DNA of 64,000 nucleotides from contig JBFLXL010000001.1 of the NCBI GenBank assembly GCA_040757205.1, positions 62,001-126,000 of the forward strand. Direction: 5' to 3'. Under the pieces are notes generated by a model. The model did not search any database. It was given only the letters and a program-made list of their open reading frames with translations, and was not told the DNA's origin. The DNA is from Bacillota bacterium. GTDB taxonomy: Bacteria; Bacillota; Desulfotomaculia; Desulfotomaculales; Desulforudaceae. Position numbers and translations under genes: made by a program. This document shows, in pieces, positions 1-8,985 of the stretch; the first letter of the stretch is position 1; each line of letters starts with the position of its first letter.

Positions 1-243
1 CGCTTTTCCTTCCTGCTGTCCACCCCGATCATTTTTGGCGCCGGCGTGACGCAAATGATCAAGATGGACCCCGACCTTCTGAACCTGTCTTTCGCCCTCG
101 GGGTGTTTACCTCCGCAGTGGTCGGATTTCTGGCGATCTGGTTTTTGATCGCCTGGGTCTCGCGGCACAACTTCAACATTTTTGTCATCTACCGGGTGCT
201 GCTCGGTTCGACCGTGATCGCCGTCGCCCTGGTGCGCGGTTGA
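1..243 (+). CDS. uppP: Undecaprenyl-diphosphate phosphatase, C-terminal part
   Basis: The reading frame is already open at base 1 and stops at 241-243, giving about 80 residues that begin RFSFLLSTPIIFGAG. This matches the last conserved block and final membrane helices of UppP (BacA), the membrane enzyme that dephosphorylates undecaprenyl pyrophosphate so the lipid carrier of cell-wall synthesis can be reused. Two hydrophobic helices follow, with an Arg-rich turn (WVSRHNFNIFVIYR) and a short tail ending VRG. The N-terminal two thirds and the phosphate-binding residues lie outside the window. The internal ATG/GTG codons near base 46 are not the true start, because homology continues upstream to the edge. 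Confidence 0.85.
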   Translation, partial: RFSFLLSTPIIFGAGVTQMIKMDPDLLNLSFALGVFTSAVVGFLAIWFLIAWVSRHNFNIFVIYRVLLGSTVIAVALVRG

Positions 244-250
244 AAACAAA

Positions 251-273
251 GGCGGCCCGTCATCCGGGCCGCC
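251..273 (-). terminator. Rho-independent terminator after the DUF151 gene
   Basis: A perfect 9-bp stem (GGCGGCCCG, 5-base loop, CGGGCCGCC) is followed, when read on the minus strand, by the T-rich tract TTTGTTTT. It lies beyond the 3' end of the minus-strand DUF151 gene and directly after the uppP stop, so it may also limit read-through from uppP. Confidence 0.75.
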
Positions 274-288
274 GGCAGAAGCTGACTG

Positions 289-399
289 GTGCAGTGATTT
301 CTTGGCCGCATCCTGCGACTGTTCCTCCGTCCCCTCGCGGGCGGGCAGCCGGTTGTGGTTTTGTCAGTGCAGTGATTTCTTGGCCGCATCCTGCGACTG
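289..399. repeat. Repeat-spacer-repeat A at the DUF151 3' end
   Basis: Bases 289-321 and 367-399 are identical over 33 bp (starting GTGCAGTGATTTCTTGGCC), separated by a unique 45-bp spacer. The right copy encodes the last residues of the DUF151 protein; the left copy is noncoding. The sequence flanking the pair does not repeat the spacer, so this is not a whole-unit tandem duplication. Confidence 0.9.
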
Positions 400-840
400 C
401 TCCAGGATCTTTTTAAGCTCCTCCTGGCGTTCCTCGCTGAACACTTCTTCCACCGCCAGGGTGTAGTCCGCCACCTTCTCACTGATGAATATGGGGGCCA
501 CGCTTCTCAAAGCCAGCGCCACAGCGTCGCTGGGGCGCGCGTCCACGACCGAATGGAAATCCTTTTTCAAAATGTGGAGCTGGGCGTAGTAGGTGCCCTC
601 GCGGACATCATTGATCACCACTTTGGTCACGGTTCCACCGAACTCGTCGCACAGAGTCTTTAGCAGGTCGTGGGTGAGCGGGCGGGGAGCCGAGCCACCC
701 TCCAGGGCTACCGCGATCGCGTGGGCCTCGAAGTGGCCGATCCAGATCGGCAACACCTTCAGTTCGTCGTCATCAACCAGCAGGAGCACCGGGTTCATGG
801 AGAGGTCGAAGGCGATTTCCTTTACTTTGACCGGGATCAC
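364..840 (-). CDS. Bifunctional nuclease domain (DUF151/BFN) protein
   Basis: About 158 residues beginning VIPVKVKEIAFDL and carrying the DUF151 signature (NPVLLLVDDDELKVLPIWIG, then an EG...RPLTHDL segment and VDARPSDAVALALR). The family is widespread in bacteria; some members have nuclease activity in vitro but the cellular role is unclear. An upstream ATG would add 58 residues that do not resemble the family. The GTG at 840 is preferred because GGGAGGTGAG lies just before it. A good promoter is present at 949-977, giving a leader of about 100 bases. The tail is acidic and helical (VFSEERQEELKKILEQSQ). The 3' end is inside a duplicated 33-bp segment. Confidence 0.85.
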   Translation of the reverse strand: MIPVKVKEIAFDLSMNPVLLLVDDDELKVLPIWIGHFEAHAIAVALEGGSAPRPLTHDLLKTLCDEFGGTVTKVVINDVREGTYYAQLHILKKDFHSVVDARPSDAVALALRSVAPIFISEKVADYTLAVEEVFSEERQEELKKILEQSQDAAKKSLH

Positions 841-948
841 AACCTCACCTCCCTTGGACTTTGGAAGACCCGGAACGGCCTTTGTGCCGGTACCGTGTGC
901 GGTCAGCGGTTCCACTTTTGTGGTTTTTGATATTCCAAGCTCGCTAGT

Positions 949-977
949 ATTATACCAGTGGAGCCTATTCCAGACAA
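949..977 (-). promoter_or_regulatory. Sigma-A type promoter for the DUF151 gene
   Basis: On the minus strand, TTGTCT (977-972), a 17-bp spacer and TATAAT (954-949), with a TGG extended -10. It points at the DUF151 gene starting at 840. Confidence 0.7.
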
Positions 978-1031
978 CTGGAAAGGATTTTCCCGGTGTT
1001 CGCCGAAGTCTCAAAGGCGAGGTGTTGAGGC

Positions 1032-3206
1032 GTGGGACTTTACCGTCAGCTTAAACGGGAGGTCCGGTACGAAGTACTGGGTTTGATCCTGGCCGCGGTG
1101 GGCGTGTTAACCCTCTTGAGCCTGTACAGTTCCTCGGTGGGCGTGTTCGGCAGCCTGGTAGGGCGCGGGTGCCGGACCCTGGCCGGGGAGGGGGCTTTCG
1201 TGTTTCCTTTGCTCGCCGGATACTGGGGGTTGAAGCTGCTCCGGGACCGCAACCCGGCCAAATACCCCGGCAAGCTCTACGGCAGCCTGGTGGGCTTTTT
1301 GGTGTTGGTGACGGCGTTGCACCTGGTATCGGTCGGACCCGAGGGCAGCTTCCGGACCGTGGTCGGCGCGGGCGTCAACGGGGATGGGGGCGGGGTGTTG
1401 GGCGCCGTACTGGGCTGGCTGGCGTACAACTGGTTCGGCTACGCGGGCAGTGCGATCATCCTGGTGGCCGCCGGCCTGGCGGCGCTCACCATGTTCACGG
1501 AACTGCCGGTGTCGGCGCTGGGGAAAAGCGTGGGGCGGCGTTTGGCGGGCGGTGCCCGCGGCGGGTGGGGCCGGGTTCAGAACTTCGTTTATACCGATGA
1601 GCGGCCGGTCCCCGGTCCGCAACCGTTGATTCTGGACCACACGGCACCCAAAACGGAACCGGAAGCGCCGGTCGTGCCAAACGAAACACCCGAACGGTTA
1701 AAGGAGCAACGCACCGGTTCCCCCCGGGTGGAACCGGTGGAACGACAGGTTTCCCTGAATGAAATCACCACCTACCGTCTTCCGCCGGTGGACATCCTCT
1801 CGCGCCCCCGGGTGAAGGGCGCGGTGAAGAAGGCCGAAGACATCACCGCGAACGTGCGCGTTTTGGAGGAAACACTGGAGAGTTTCGGGGTCAAGGCCAA
1901 AGTGGTGCAAGTCTCGCGCGGGCCCGCGATCACCCGGTACGAAGTTCAGCCGGCCGCGGGCGTCAAGGTGAGCCGGATCGTCAGCCTTTCTGACGACATC
2001 GCCCTGGCGCTGACCGCCCCGGCGGTCAGGATCGAGGCGCCCATCCCCGGCAAGGCGGCGGTGGGGATTGAGGTGCCGAACAAGGAGATTACCCTGGTCC
2101 CGCTCCGGGACCTTCTGGAGACCAAGGAGTTCAAGCAATCCGTCTCCCGCCTGACCCTGGCTCTCGGCAAGGATATCGCCGGCAGCCCGGTGGTCGCCGA
2201 CCTGGCGATGATGCCGCACCTCCTGATTGCGGGCGCCACCGGTGCGGGGAAGAGTGTCTGCCTTAACACGCTTATTTGCAGTCTCCTGTTCAAGAGCAGC
2301 CCCGAAGAAGTGAAGCTTCTGCTGGTCGACCCCAAGATGGTGGAACTGACCAACTACAATGGTATCCCGCACCTTCTGTCCCCGGTGGTGACCAATCCCA
2401 AGAAGGCGGCGATCTCCTTGAAGTGGTTGGTCCGGGAGATGGAGCGCCGTTACGAGCTGTTCGCGGCGGCGGGAGTGCGCGACATCGGGCGGTACAACAG
2501 TGTATTGCGGGCGGGCGCTCCGGGAGAGGAACGCGTCCACCTGCCGCTGATCGTCGTGGTGATCGACGAGCTGGCGGACTTAATGATGGTAGCGCCCAGC
2601 GACGTTGAGGATTCCATTGTCCGTCTGGCCCAGATGGCGCGGGCCGCCGGAATCCACCTGGTGATCGCCACCCAGCGCCCTTCGGTGGACGTGATCACCG
2701 GGTTGATCAAGGCGAACATCCTTTCCCGGATCTCTTTCGCCGTTTCATCCCAGATTGACTCACGCACCATCCTGGACATCGGGGGTGCCGAGAAGCTGTT
2801 GGGGCGCGGGGACATGCTCTTCCTGGCCGCCGGCAGCTCCAAGCCGATCCGGCTCCAGGGCGCCTTTCTCTCGGATAAGGATGTGGAAGCATTGGTTGAT
2901 TTCCTGAGGAAGCAGGCAATACCGGAGTTTGACGAGGAATTGTTCGACGGGGCGGAAGAGGAGGAGGAATCCGGTTCCGAGGACGAGTTGTTCCCCCGGG
3001 CGGTGGAGATCATTGTGCGGACCGGGCACGCGTCCATTTCCCTGCTGCAGCGCCGCATGCATATCGGTTACGCGCGGGCGGCCCGGCTGATTGACGCCAT
3101 GGAGAAGAAGGGGATCGTGGGAGGGTTTGAAGGAAGCAAACCGCGGGCAGTGCTGATGAGTCCCGAACAGTACCAGCAGTATTTCCGTTCCAAAATGCCA
3201 AATTGA
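1032..3206 (+). CDS. ftsK: DNA translocase FtsK/SpoIIIE
   Basis: 724 residues, the usual size of Firmicute SpoIIIE/SftA-type translocases. It pumps double-stranded DNA through a septum in cell division or sporulation. About four hydrophobic helices occupy residues 10-165, then a Pro/Glu-rich linker, the alpha and beta motor domains with Walker A GATGAGKS (residues 401-408) and Walker [15 protein letters not shown], and a C-terminal winged-helix gamma domain ([31 protein letters not shown]) that reads polarity sequences in DNA. The GTG start at 1032 has only a weak purine-rich upstream site (TTGAGG). Whether it serves division (FtsK) or forespore chromosome transfer (SpoIIIE) cannot be told from sequence. 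The promoter of the next gene is inside its last codons. Confidence 0.93.
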   Translation: MGLYRQLKREVRYEVLGLILAAVGVLTLLSLYSSSVGVFGSLVGRGCRTLAGEGAFVFPLLAGYWGLKLLRDRNPAKYPGKLYGSLVGFLVLVTALHLVSVGPEGSFRTVVGAGVNGDGGGVLGAVLGWLAYNWFGYAGSAIILVAAGLAALTMFTELPVSALGKSVGRRLAGGARGGWGRVQNFVYTDERPVPGPQPLILDHTAPKTEPEAPVVPNETPERLKEQRTGSPRVEPVERQVSLNEITTYRLPPVDILSRPRVKGAVKKAEDITANVRVLEETLESFGVKAKVVQVSRGPAITRYEVQPAAGVKVSRIVSLSDDIALALTAPAVRIEAPIPGKAAVGIEVPNKEITLVPLRDLLETKEFKQSVSRLTLALGKDIAGSPVVADLAMMPHLLIAGATGAGKSVCLNTLICSLLFKSSPEEVKLLLVDPKMVELTNYNGIPHLLSPVVTNPKKAAISLKWLVREMERRYELFAAAGVRDIGRYNSVLRAGAPGEERVHLPLIVVVIDELADLMMVAPSDVEDSIVRLAQMARAAGIHLVIATQRPSVDVITGLIKANILSRISFAVSSQIDSRTILDIGGAEKLLGRGDMLFLAAGSSKPIRLQGAFLSDKDVEALVDFLRKQAIPEFDEELFDGAEEEEESGSEDELFPRAVEIIVRTGHASISLLQRRMHIGYARAARLIDAMEKKGIVGGFEGSKPRAVLMSPEQYQQYFRSKMPN

Positions 3207-3231
3207 CCGAAAATAGCGAATATGTTATAGT
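3203..3231 (+). promoter_or_regulatory. Sigma-A type promoter for the rodZ-like/rimO operon
   Basis: TTGACC (3203-3208), 17-bp spacer, TATAGT (3226-3231). The -35 box contains the ftsK stop codon. It gives a leader of roughly 100 bases before the TTG start at 3335. CCCGACCT at 3313-3320 could fold onto the ribosome site GGAGGTGGG, so translation may be modulated. Confidence 0.75.
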
Positions 3232-3334
3232 CAGCTGAGTCGATTTGTGAGGCGGCGCAAACAATAGGGCTGTGCGGTGTGATCGTTGCAGTGGCGGTAT
3301 CCCCAAAAGGCTCCCGACCTGGAGGTGGGTTGCT

Positions 3335-4069
3335 TTGTCCTTGGGACAGGTACTGAAGGAGGCAAGGGAGGCCCGCGGCCATTCCCTTGACCACGCCGAA
3401 GAGGAAACTAAAATCCGCAAGAAGTACCTGGCCGCCCTGGAGGAGGAGCAGTACCATGTGCTGCCGGGAAGGGTCTACACCAAGGCTTTCCTGCGCACCT
3501 ACGCCCGCTTTCTGGGGTTGGACGCGGACTCGGTGCTGGCCGAATTTCGGGCGCGAAATCCCCTGGAAACCAGGGAGGCGGCGGCCGAGGACCGGGCCGC
3601 TGTCCCAGCGGAAGGAAGGAAGAAGTCGGTGTTTAGAAGGTTTTTGCTGTCGGCCGGGGTGATCGTTCTGCTGGTGGTCTTCAATTCGCTCTACGGAGCG
3701 ATACGCGGCGGTTGGTCGGTTTCCGAAGCGCCGCCTTCCGGTCCGGGTGTCGGCGTGCAAAACCCGCCCGCGGTCGAGCCGGAGCCGGTTCCCGAGGAAA
3801 AACCGGAACCGCCGGCGGTTATCGAGGGGCTGGACCTCGTGCTTCAGGTGGTGGACGGTTCATGCTGGATGCGGGTCAGCGTCGACGGCCAGCAGGCCTT
3901 CGAGGGGATGGTGCCCGCCGGACAGACAATGAGTTTCAAGGCCGAGGAGATCATCGGCCTCCGGCTCGGCAACGCCGGAGCCGTGCTGGTTCAATTGAAC
4001 GGTGAGGATCTGGGGCGCTTGGGTCAGCGGGGCGAGGTTGTAAGTCGTGAATTTCCCGTGGAAAGTTGA
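3335..4069 (+). CDS. RodZ-like membrane protein, HTH plus DUF4115
   Basis: 244 residues with a cytoplasmic helix-turn-helix domain (LGQVLKEAREARGHSLDHAEEETKIRKKYLAALE...), one membrane helix near residues 97-115 (FLLSAGVIVLLVVFNSLYG), a Pro/Glu-rich linker and an extracellular DUF4115 domain (LDLVLQVVDGSCWMRVSVDGQ...). This is the architecture of RodZ, which links the MreB cytoskeleton to wall synthesis. In Clostridia this gene often sits between ftsK/spoIIIE and rimO, as here. The open frame extends upstream to 3272, but TTG at 3335 is chosen because GGAGGTGGG ends just before it and HTH homology starts there. Its last 23 bases overlap rimO. Confidence 0.82.
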   Translation: MSLGQVLKEAREARGHSLDHAEEETKIRKKYLAALEEEQYHVLPGRVYTKAFLRTYARFLGLDADSVLAEFRARNPLETREAAAEDRAAVPAEGRKKSVFRRFLLSAGVIVLLVVFNSLYGAIRGGWSVSEAPPSGPGVGVQNPPAVEPEPVPEEKPEPPAVIEGLDLVLQVVDGSCWMRVSVDGQQAFEGMVPAGQTMSFKAEEIIGLRLGNAGAVLVQLNGEDLGRLGQRGEVVSREFPVES

Positions 4070-5402
4070 GGCTCCCCGTATTGCCCTGGTGAGCCTCGGT
4101 TGCGACAAGAACCGGGTGGACGGCGAAGTGATGCTGGGATTGCTGGAGCGGGCCGGCTGCCGGATCGCGGCCGAGCCGGAGGCCGACGTTATCCTGGTGA
4201 ATACGTGCGCCTTCATCCAAGAGGCCAAGCAGGAGTCCATCGACGCCATTCTCGAGGCGGCCCGGTACCGGGAGGAGGGCCGCTGCCGGGTGCTCCTCGC
4301 CACCGGATGTCTGGCCCAGCGGTATCCCGGTGAGCTCTTGCGCGACCTTCCCGAACTGGACGGGGTGGTGGGCACCGGCGAGATCGGCCGGGTGGTGGAT
4401 ATTGTGCGGCGGGCGGCGGCCGGAGAGAGGGTCCGGGAAGTCGGCCCGCCCGGTTTTTTGGGCCGTGACGTGCTGCCGCGCGTGCCCGGCGGGTCACCCT
4501 TTACCGCCTATCTCAAAATCAGCGAGGGTTGCGACAACCGTTGCCTGTACTGCGTCATTCCCCAATTGCGCGGTGCTCACCGCAGCCGGCGACCATCCGT
4601 TCTGGTCCGGGAAGCGCGGTCCCTGGCGGCCGGAGGCGCCCGGGAAATCGTGCTCGTGGCCCAGGACACGACCCGGTACGGTTCGGACTTGCCGGAAGAG
4701 ACGAGTCTCGCCAGCCTGGTGTCCCAACTGGCGGTCCTGGACGGGGTGGCCTGGGTCCGGCTGCTCTACTGCTACCCAAGCGGGATCACCTTCGACCTGG
4801 TGGAGTTGATGGCCCGGGAGCCGCGCCTTTGCCGGTATCTGGACATCCCGCTGCAGCACGCCGGCGACCACGTGCTGCGGCGGATGGGCCGGAACATGAT
4901 GGGTTACGACTTGCGCAAGCTGATCCTTTTTTTGCGCAGCGCCGTCCCCGGCCTGACCATCCGCTCGACGTTCATGGTCGGTTTCCCGGGGGAAACGGAA
5001 GACGACTTCGAGGAGTTGCTCGATTTTCTTCAGGCGATGAAACTCGACCACGCCGGGTTCTTTGCCTATTCCCGGGAAGAAGGAACTCCCGCGGCTCTGC
5101 TCCCGGACCAGATACCGCCGGAGGTGAAACGGGAACGCTTGGAGCGAGCCGCGGCGGTGCAGCGGGCAGTGTCCCACGCCGTGAACCGGGCCCGGGTGGG
5201 TTCCGAGGTCACCGTACTGGTGGAGGGCAAAAAGGGCGGACAGCACTACGGGCGATCCGAGGGGGACGCCCCGGACATTGACGGCCGGGTTTTCCTGAAC
5301 GCGGCGGTCGACCTGGAACCCGGCACTTTCGTGCGCGCCCGCGTCACCGGCGCCGGGCCCTATGACCTGCGGGCCCGGGTTATTTCCACCCTCCCCTTGT
5401 AA
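4047..5402 (+). CDS. rimO: Ribosomal protein S12 methylthiotransferase RimO
   Basis: 451 residues, full length. RimO is a radical-SAM enzyme with two [4Fe-4S] clusters that adds a methylthio group to the beta-carbon of an aspartate of ribosomal protein S12. The N-terminal UPF0004 domain carries cluster cysteines C19, C54 and C88; the radical-SAM motif EGCDNRCLYC gives C162, C166 and C169; a C-terminal TRAM domain ends the protein. Motifs such as SLGCDKNRVDGEVM and SGITFDLVELM fit RimO rather than MiaB. The GTG start at 4047 overlaps the rodZ-like gene by 23 bases, suggesting translational coupling. Confidence 0.92.
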   Translation: MNFPWKVEAPRIALVSLGCDKNRVDGEVMLGLLERAGCRIAAEPEADVILVNTCAFIQEAKQESIDAILEAARYREEGRCRVLLATGCLAQRYPGELLRDLPELDGVVGTGEIGRVVDIVRRAAAGERVREVGPPGFLGRDVLPRVPGGSPFTAYLKISEGCDNRCLYCVIPQLRGAHRSRRPSVLVREARSLAAGGAREIVLVAQDTTRYGSDLPEETSLASLVSQLAVLDGVAWVRLLYCYPSGITFDLVELMAREPRLCRYLDIPLQHAGDHVLRRMGRNMMGYDLRKLILFLRSAVPGLTIRSTFMVGFPGETEDDFEELLDFLQAMKLDHAGFFAYSREEGTPAALLPDQIPPEVKRERLERAAAVQRAVSHAVNRARVGSEVTVLVEGKKGGQHYGRSEGDAPDIDGRVFLNAAVDLEPGTFVRARVTGAGPYDLRARVISTLPL

Positions 5403-5462
5403 GCCCCCGCTCCGGCAGGGTTTTCATGAAGCAACAAACCCTTTCAACAATCAGTGCTGGGT

Positions 5463-5491
5463 TTGATGACGATAGAACGTTGTGTTATAAT
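5463..5491 (+). promoter_or_regulatory. Extended -10 promoter upstream of the 5525 gene
   Basis: TTGATG (5463-5468), 17-bp spacer, TATAAT (5486-5491) preceded by TGT. It lies 34 bases before the ATG at 5525 and argues against starts further upstream. Confidence 0.75.
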
Positions 5492-5524
5492 GCATCGGGT
5501 AATAGGCGGGGAAGGAGCGGTTGG

Positions 5525-6097
5525 ATGCGGTGGGAGTGGCACGGTTTCAAGCTGAAAATCATTGCTCTGGCCCTGGCGGCCGGACTGGTGGTTCTTCTGG
5601 GCGGACACTGGGCGTACAAGAGCTACGGGTACAACCAGCCGTTGGTTCAGGCACTTGGGGAAGACAGTGCCGTGGAGTCCTTTGAAATCGAGGACAAGCC
5701 CCCGGTGCTGCGGGTCACGGTGCAGGTCAACCGGACCGGGAACCTGATGGAGACCTACCAGCGGTTGGACCGCCGCGTCAAGCAGTCGGTTTCCAACCGT
5801 CCGTACGAGCTAGTTATCAAAGACAACCGGAACGCCCGGCTCGCTCAGGCTTACTACCGCAGCCAGTTTGCCGTCCACGAGGCCGTTATGCGGGGGAATT
5901 TCCGGGAAATGCTGGCGGTGGTGGAGGAGAACGCGCGAGAGGCGGGGGCCGAAGCCCGGGTTTTCATCGACAGTGACAATGTGTACGTCCAAATGGACGC
6001 GGTGGATCACCACCTGGCGGTGGTGATCCACCGCGGCCGGGCGGCCGACGATGTCTCAGTGAGAACCGGGGGTGGGCTCTATGTACAGAGAGGCTAG
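5525..6097 (+). CDS. Single-pass membrane protein of unknown function
   Basis: 190 residues that I do not assign to a family. An N-terminal membrane helix (KIIALALAAGLVVLLGGHWAY, about residues 9-29) is followed by a soluble domain outside the membrane, with no cysteines and a mixed alpha/beta look (VLRVTVQVNRTGNLMETYQRLDRRVKQ...YELVIKDNRNARLAQAYYRSQFAVHEAVMRG). The ATG at 5525 is chosen because GGAAGGAG lies 8 bases upstream and a promoter sits between it and any earlier start. It overlaps the next gene (FtsH-type protease) by 17 bases, so the two are co-translated. By context it may be a partner or adaptor of that membrane protease; this is inference only. Confidence 0.75.
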   Translation: MRWEWHGFKLKIIALALAAGLVVLLGGHWAYKSYGYNQPLVQALGEDSAVESFEIEDKPPVLRVTVQVNRTGNLMETYQRLDRRVKQSVSNRPYELVIKDNRNARLAQAYYRSQFAVHEAVMRGNFREMLAVVEENAREAGAEARVFIDSDNVYVQMDAVDHHLAVVIHRGRAADDVSVRTGGGLYVQRG

Positions 6098-7556
6098 CAT
6101 TGGTTTTGGCATCGCGCTGCTCATTTTTCTGGTGGTGATCGGCTATAATATCGGCCCCCTCGTTTTCCTGGGTGCGCTCGGCGGGATGCTGTACTACATG
6201 ATGCGCTCCCGGGGGTTGGTGCGGACTTTTAACAAAGTGCCGTCCGAAAGCCAGGTGCAGGTGTCTTTTTGCGATGTGGGCGGGCAGGCGGCGGCCATCG
6301 GGGAGTTGCGGGAGGCTCTGGATTTCATCAAGGACCGGCAGGAAATCCGGCGCCTCGGTATTCGGCCCCTGAAAGGCATTCTGTTGACCGGGCCGCCCGG
6401 AACGGGCAAGACGCTTTTAGCCCGGGCGGCGGCCAACTACACCGACGCCGTGTTCATCGCGGCGAGCGGCAGTGAGTTTATCGAGATGTACGCCGGGGTC
6501 GGCGCGCAACGGGTGCGCAAGTTGTTCAAGACGGCCCGGGAGGCCGCCCAGAAACACAAAAAGAACTACGCCCTGGTCTTCATCGATGAGATCGACGTGT
6601 TGGGGGGTAAGCGGGGCCGAACTTCGAGCCACCTGGAGTATGACCAGACGCTGAACCAGTTGCTGGTGGAGATGGACGGCATCGACGTGGACGACGAAGT
6701 CCAACTGCTGGTGGTTGCGGCCACCAACCGGTCGGACATGCTGGATCCCGCCCTGTTGCGTCCCGGGCGGTTCGACCGCCAGGTGCGCGTGGATCTGCCC
6801 GACAAGGAAGGGCGCCTGGAGATCTTGCGCCTGCACACGCGCAACAAACCGCTGGCCGAAGACGTCAGCCTGCCCGAGTTGGCTCAAGACACCTTTGGGT
6901 TTTCCGGGGCCCACCTGGAGAGCCTGGCGAACGAGGCGGCCATCCTGGCGATGCGCGAGACGGCGAAAGAAATCACCCGGAGTCACTTCCAGGAGTCCAT
7001 CGACAAGGTGATAATGGGCGGAAAGCTGGATCGGCGGCCTTCGGTTGAAGAAATGAAGCGCGTGGCCGTGCATGAAACCGGTCACGCCATGATCAGCGAA
7101 CTGATGCGGGCCGGGTCGGTCTCCACCCTGACCATTACGCCGCGAGGCAGTGCTTTGGGGTATATGCGGCAAACCGCCGAGGACGACCGCTACCTGCACA
7201 CCAGAGAGTACCTGGAAAACCAGATCGCGGTGCTGCTGGCCGGCGCGGTCGCGGAGGAAATCATGCTGGGTTCGCGCAGCACGGGCGCGGCCAGCGACAT
7301 CGAACAGGCGGTGACGATCTCGGAGCATCTGATCCGTGGGGGGATGTCCGAACTCGGCTTTGTGAGCCTGGAGGCGCTCACCCTCGATACCAAGCAAAAA
7401 GCGACGAGTGAGATTTTGAAGAACCAGGAGAGCCGGGTCCGGGAGAACCTGACGCAACGGGAGGACGCCCTGCGGGTGATCGTGGAGCACTTGTTGGAGA
7501 ATGAAAAAGTGACCGGCGAGGATCTGAGGGGGCTTTTAAACGGTGCAGCCGCTTGA
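6081..7556 (+). CDS. Short FtsH-type membrane AAA+ zinc protease
   Basis: 491 residues, shorter than ordinary FtsH (about 600-650). Two hydrophobic helices lie at residues 5-42 with almost no loop between them, so the periplasmic domain of true FtsH is missing. The AAA module has Walker A GPPGTGKT (104-111), Walker B ALVFIDEID, and the second region of homology ending in ATNRSDMLDPALLRPGRFDRQ. The peptidase domain has HETGH (H331, E332, H335) and the third zinc ligand D406 (AASDIEQA). It should degrade membrane or soluble proteins with ATP. ATG 6081 is preferred to GTG 6072. It probably works beside, not instead of, a normal FtsH elsewhere. It overlaps the preceding membrane protein gene. Confidence 0.85.
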   Translation: MYREASIGFGIALLIFLVVIGYNIGPLVFLGALGGMLYYMMRSRGLVRTFNKVPSESQVQVSFCDVGGQAAAIGELREALDFIKDRQEIRRLGIRPLKGILLTGPPGTGKTLLARAAANYTDAVFIAASGSEFIEMYAGVGAQRVRKLFKTAREAAQKHKKNYALVFIDEIDVLGGKRGRTSSHLEYDQTLNQLLVEMDGIDVDDEVQLLVVAATNRSDMLDPALLRPGRFDRQVRVDLPDKEGRLEILRLHTRNKPLAEDVSLPELAQDTFGFSGAHLESLANEAAILAMRETAKEITRSHFQESIDKVIMGGKLDRRPSVEEMKRVAVHETGHAMISELMRAGSVSTLTITPRGSALGYMRQTAEDDRYLHTREYLENQIAVLLAGAVAEEIMLGSRSTGAASDIEQAVTISEHLIRGGMSELGFVSLEALTLDTKQKATSEILKNQESRVRENLTQREDALRVIVEHLLENEKVTGEDLRGLLNGAAA

Positions 7557-7584
7557 GAAGCGGTTGCTTATTTCGCCTAGCTAG

Positions 7585-7613
7585 TTGCCAAATTCACAAA
7601 CATCATTTATGCT
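7585..7613 (+). promoter_or_regulatory. Sigma-A type promoter for cinA
   Basis: TTGCCA (7585-7590), 17-bp spacer, TATGCT (7608-7613) in the AT-rich gap 7557-7653. The following leader of about 35 bases has no obvious Shine-Dalgarno sequence before the cinA ATG. Confidence 0.65.
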
Positions 7614-7653
7614 ATGCATAGGCTAATATTCTTCGTTTGGGTGTGTTTTTTCA

Positions 7654-8898
7654 ATGCAGGCGGAAATAATCTGCACCGGGAGTGAACTCCTGCTAGGCTA
7701 TGTTCAGAACACAAACGCCGACTACCTGGGACACGAACTGGCGACCCTGGGTATTGAGGTTGTTCTTCAGATCACGGTCGGTGATGATTGGAAACTAATG
7801 GAACAAACCGTCCGCGAGGCCCTGGAACGGGCGGACCTGGTAATTACCACCGGAGGCCTTGGGCCGACCACCGACGACATCACCAAGGACGTAATCGCCG
7901 CGGTACTCGGCGTGCCGATGGTCACCGACGACGAATCCCTGGTCCGGATGCGCGAATACTTTGCCCGGCGCGGCATCGAGATGCCGGACATCTTCATCCG
8001 CCAGGCGAGCTTCCCTCACGGATCGAAGATCATTCCCAACCACAAAGGCACGGCGCCGGGAGCCCTGATCGAGAGGGACGGCAAGGTGATCGTCATTTTC
8101 CCGGGTCCGCCGCGGGAACTGCGGGCGATGTTTGAGACTTCGGTGAAGCCGTACCTCCTGCAAGTCCCCGGCCGGGGCGAAGTGTTGCGGACCAGGGTGC
8201 TGAAGTTGACCAGCATCGCCGAGTATGTCGTCCAGGAAATCCTCAAGGAACTCGGTGAGCTGACAAACCCCGGCCTGGGATATCTTGCCATGCCGGGGGA
8301 GGTGCACCTGCGGGTGAATGCCCACGCCGTGGACCCGGCGGAGGCGGAGCGGATGGTCGGGGAACTGACGGAGAAGGTAACCGCCCTGGTAGGCGAGTAC
8401 ATTTTCGCCGTGGACGACGAGATCCCGGAAAAGACGGTGGGCGACCTTCTGTTCCGCAAGGGACTTACAATCTCCGTCGCCGAATCCTGTACGGCCGGGA
8501 TGGCCGCGGCCCGATTCACCGACGTGCCGGGCAGTTCCCGGTACTTTGTCGGCGGGGTGGTGGCCTACGACAACCACCTCAAGCAGGAAGTGCTGGGGGT
8601 TCCGGCCGAGATTCTGGAGCGTTACGGCGCGGTAAGCGAACAAACGGCGGTCGCGATGGCCGAGGGCATCAGGCGGTTGACGTGTTCCGACCTGGGGTTG
8701 GCCATCACCGGAATCGCCGGTCCGCATGGGGGCACTACGGCCAAGCCGGTGGGGCTGGTCTACGTCGCGCTGGCCAGTGCGCGCGAGACATTATGCCGGC
8801 GGTTGTTGCTGCCCGGGGTGCGTAAGGCGGTCCGTATCGGCACGGTCAATTCTTCCCTGCGAATTGTAAAGAATTTCTTGAACCAGCAAGCCGAGTGA
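7654..8898 (+). CDS. cinA: CinA family protein, nicotinamide-nucleotide amidase type
   Basis: 414 residues, the full two-domain form. The N-terminal MoCF/COG1058 domain (about 1-250; MQAEIICTGSELLLGYVQNTNADYL, TGGLGPTTDDIT, FPGPPREL) has ADP-ribose pyrophosphatase activity in studied members. The C-terminal CinA domain (about 255-410; VAESCTAGMAAARFTDVPGSS, GGVVAYDN, ITGIAGP) is the NMN deamidase that recycles pyridine nucleotides. The gene lies directly before recA, a conserved order in Gram-positives, where the pair is linked to competence and DNA repair. Here the two are separated by a 320-base gap with its own promoter, so co-transcription is not certain. Confidence 0.92.
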   Translation: MQAEIICTGSELLLGYVQNTNADYLGHELATLGIEVVLQITVGDDWKLMEQTVREALERADLVITTGGLGPTTDDITKDVIAAVLGVPMVTDDESLVRMREYFARRGIEMPDIFIRQASFPHGSKIIPNHKGTAPGALIERDGKVIVIFPGPPRELRAMFETSVKPYLLQVPGRGEVLRTRVLKLTSIAEYVVQEILKELGELTNPGLGYLAMPGEVHLRVNAHAVDPAEAERMVGELTEKVTALVGEYIFAVDDEIPEKTVGDLLFRKGLTISVAESCTAGMAAARFTDVPGSSRYFVGGVVAYDNHLKQEVLGVPAEILERYGAVSEQTAVAMAEGIRRLTCSDLGLAITGIAGPHGGTTAKPVGLVYVALASARETLCRRLLLPGVRKAVRIGTVNSSLRIVKNFLNQQAE

Positions 8899-8901
8899 AG
8901 C

Positions 8902-8936
8902 AGGAATCCAGAATCCAGCAGTCAGAATCCAGCATT
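8902..8936. repeat. Heptad repeat stretch (7-bp period), copy 1
   Basis: Immediately after cinA the sequence is built of AGAATCC/CAGAATC/AGCAGTC heptads. The same family recurs at 50480-50515 and 58745-58964. Noncoding. Confidence 0.7.
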
Positions 8937-8985
8937 TGGAAGACAGAATAGGTACAATAATCTGGAGCCCGGAACAGAAGCCGTT

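Noticed and set aside
3232-3334. Small RNA (SRP or 6S) in the leader of the rodZ-like gene
   Set aside because: The segment lacks the conserved GGAA-loop core of SRP RNA and the 6S bubble; only a short fold over the ribosome site is seen.
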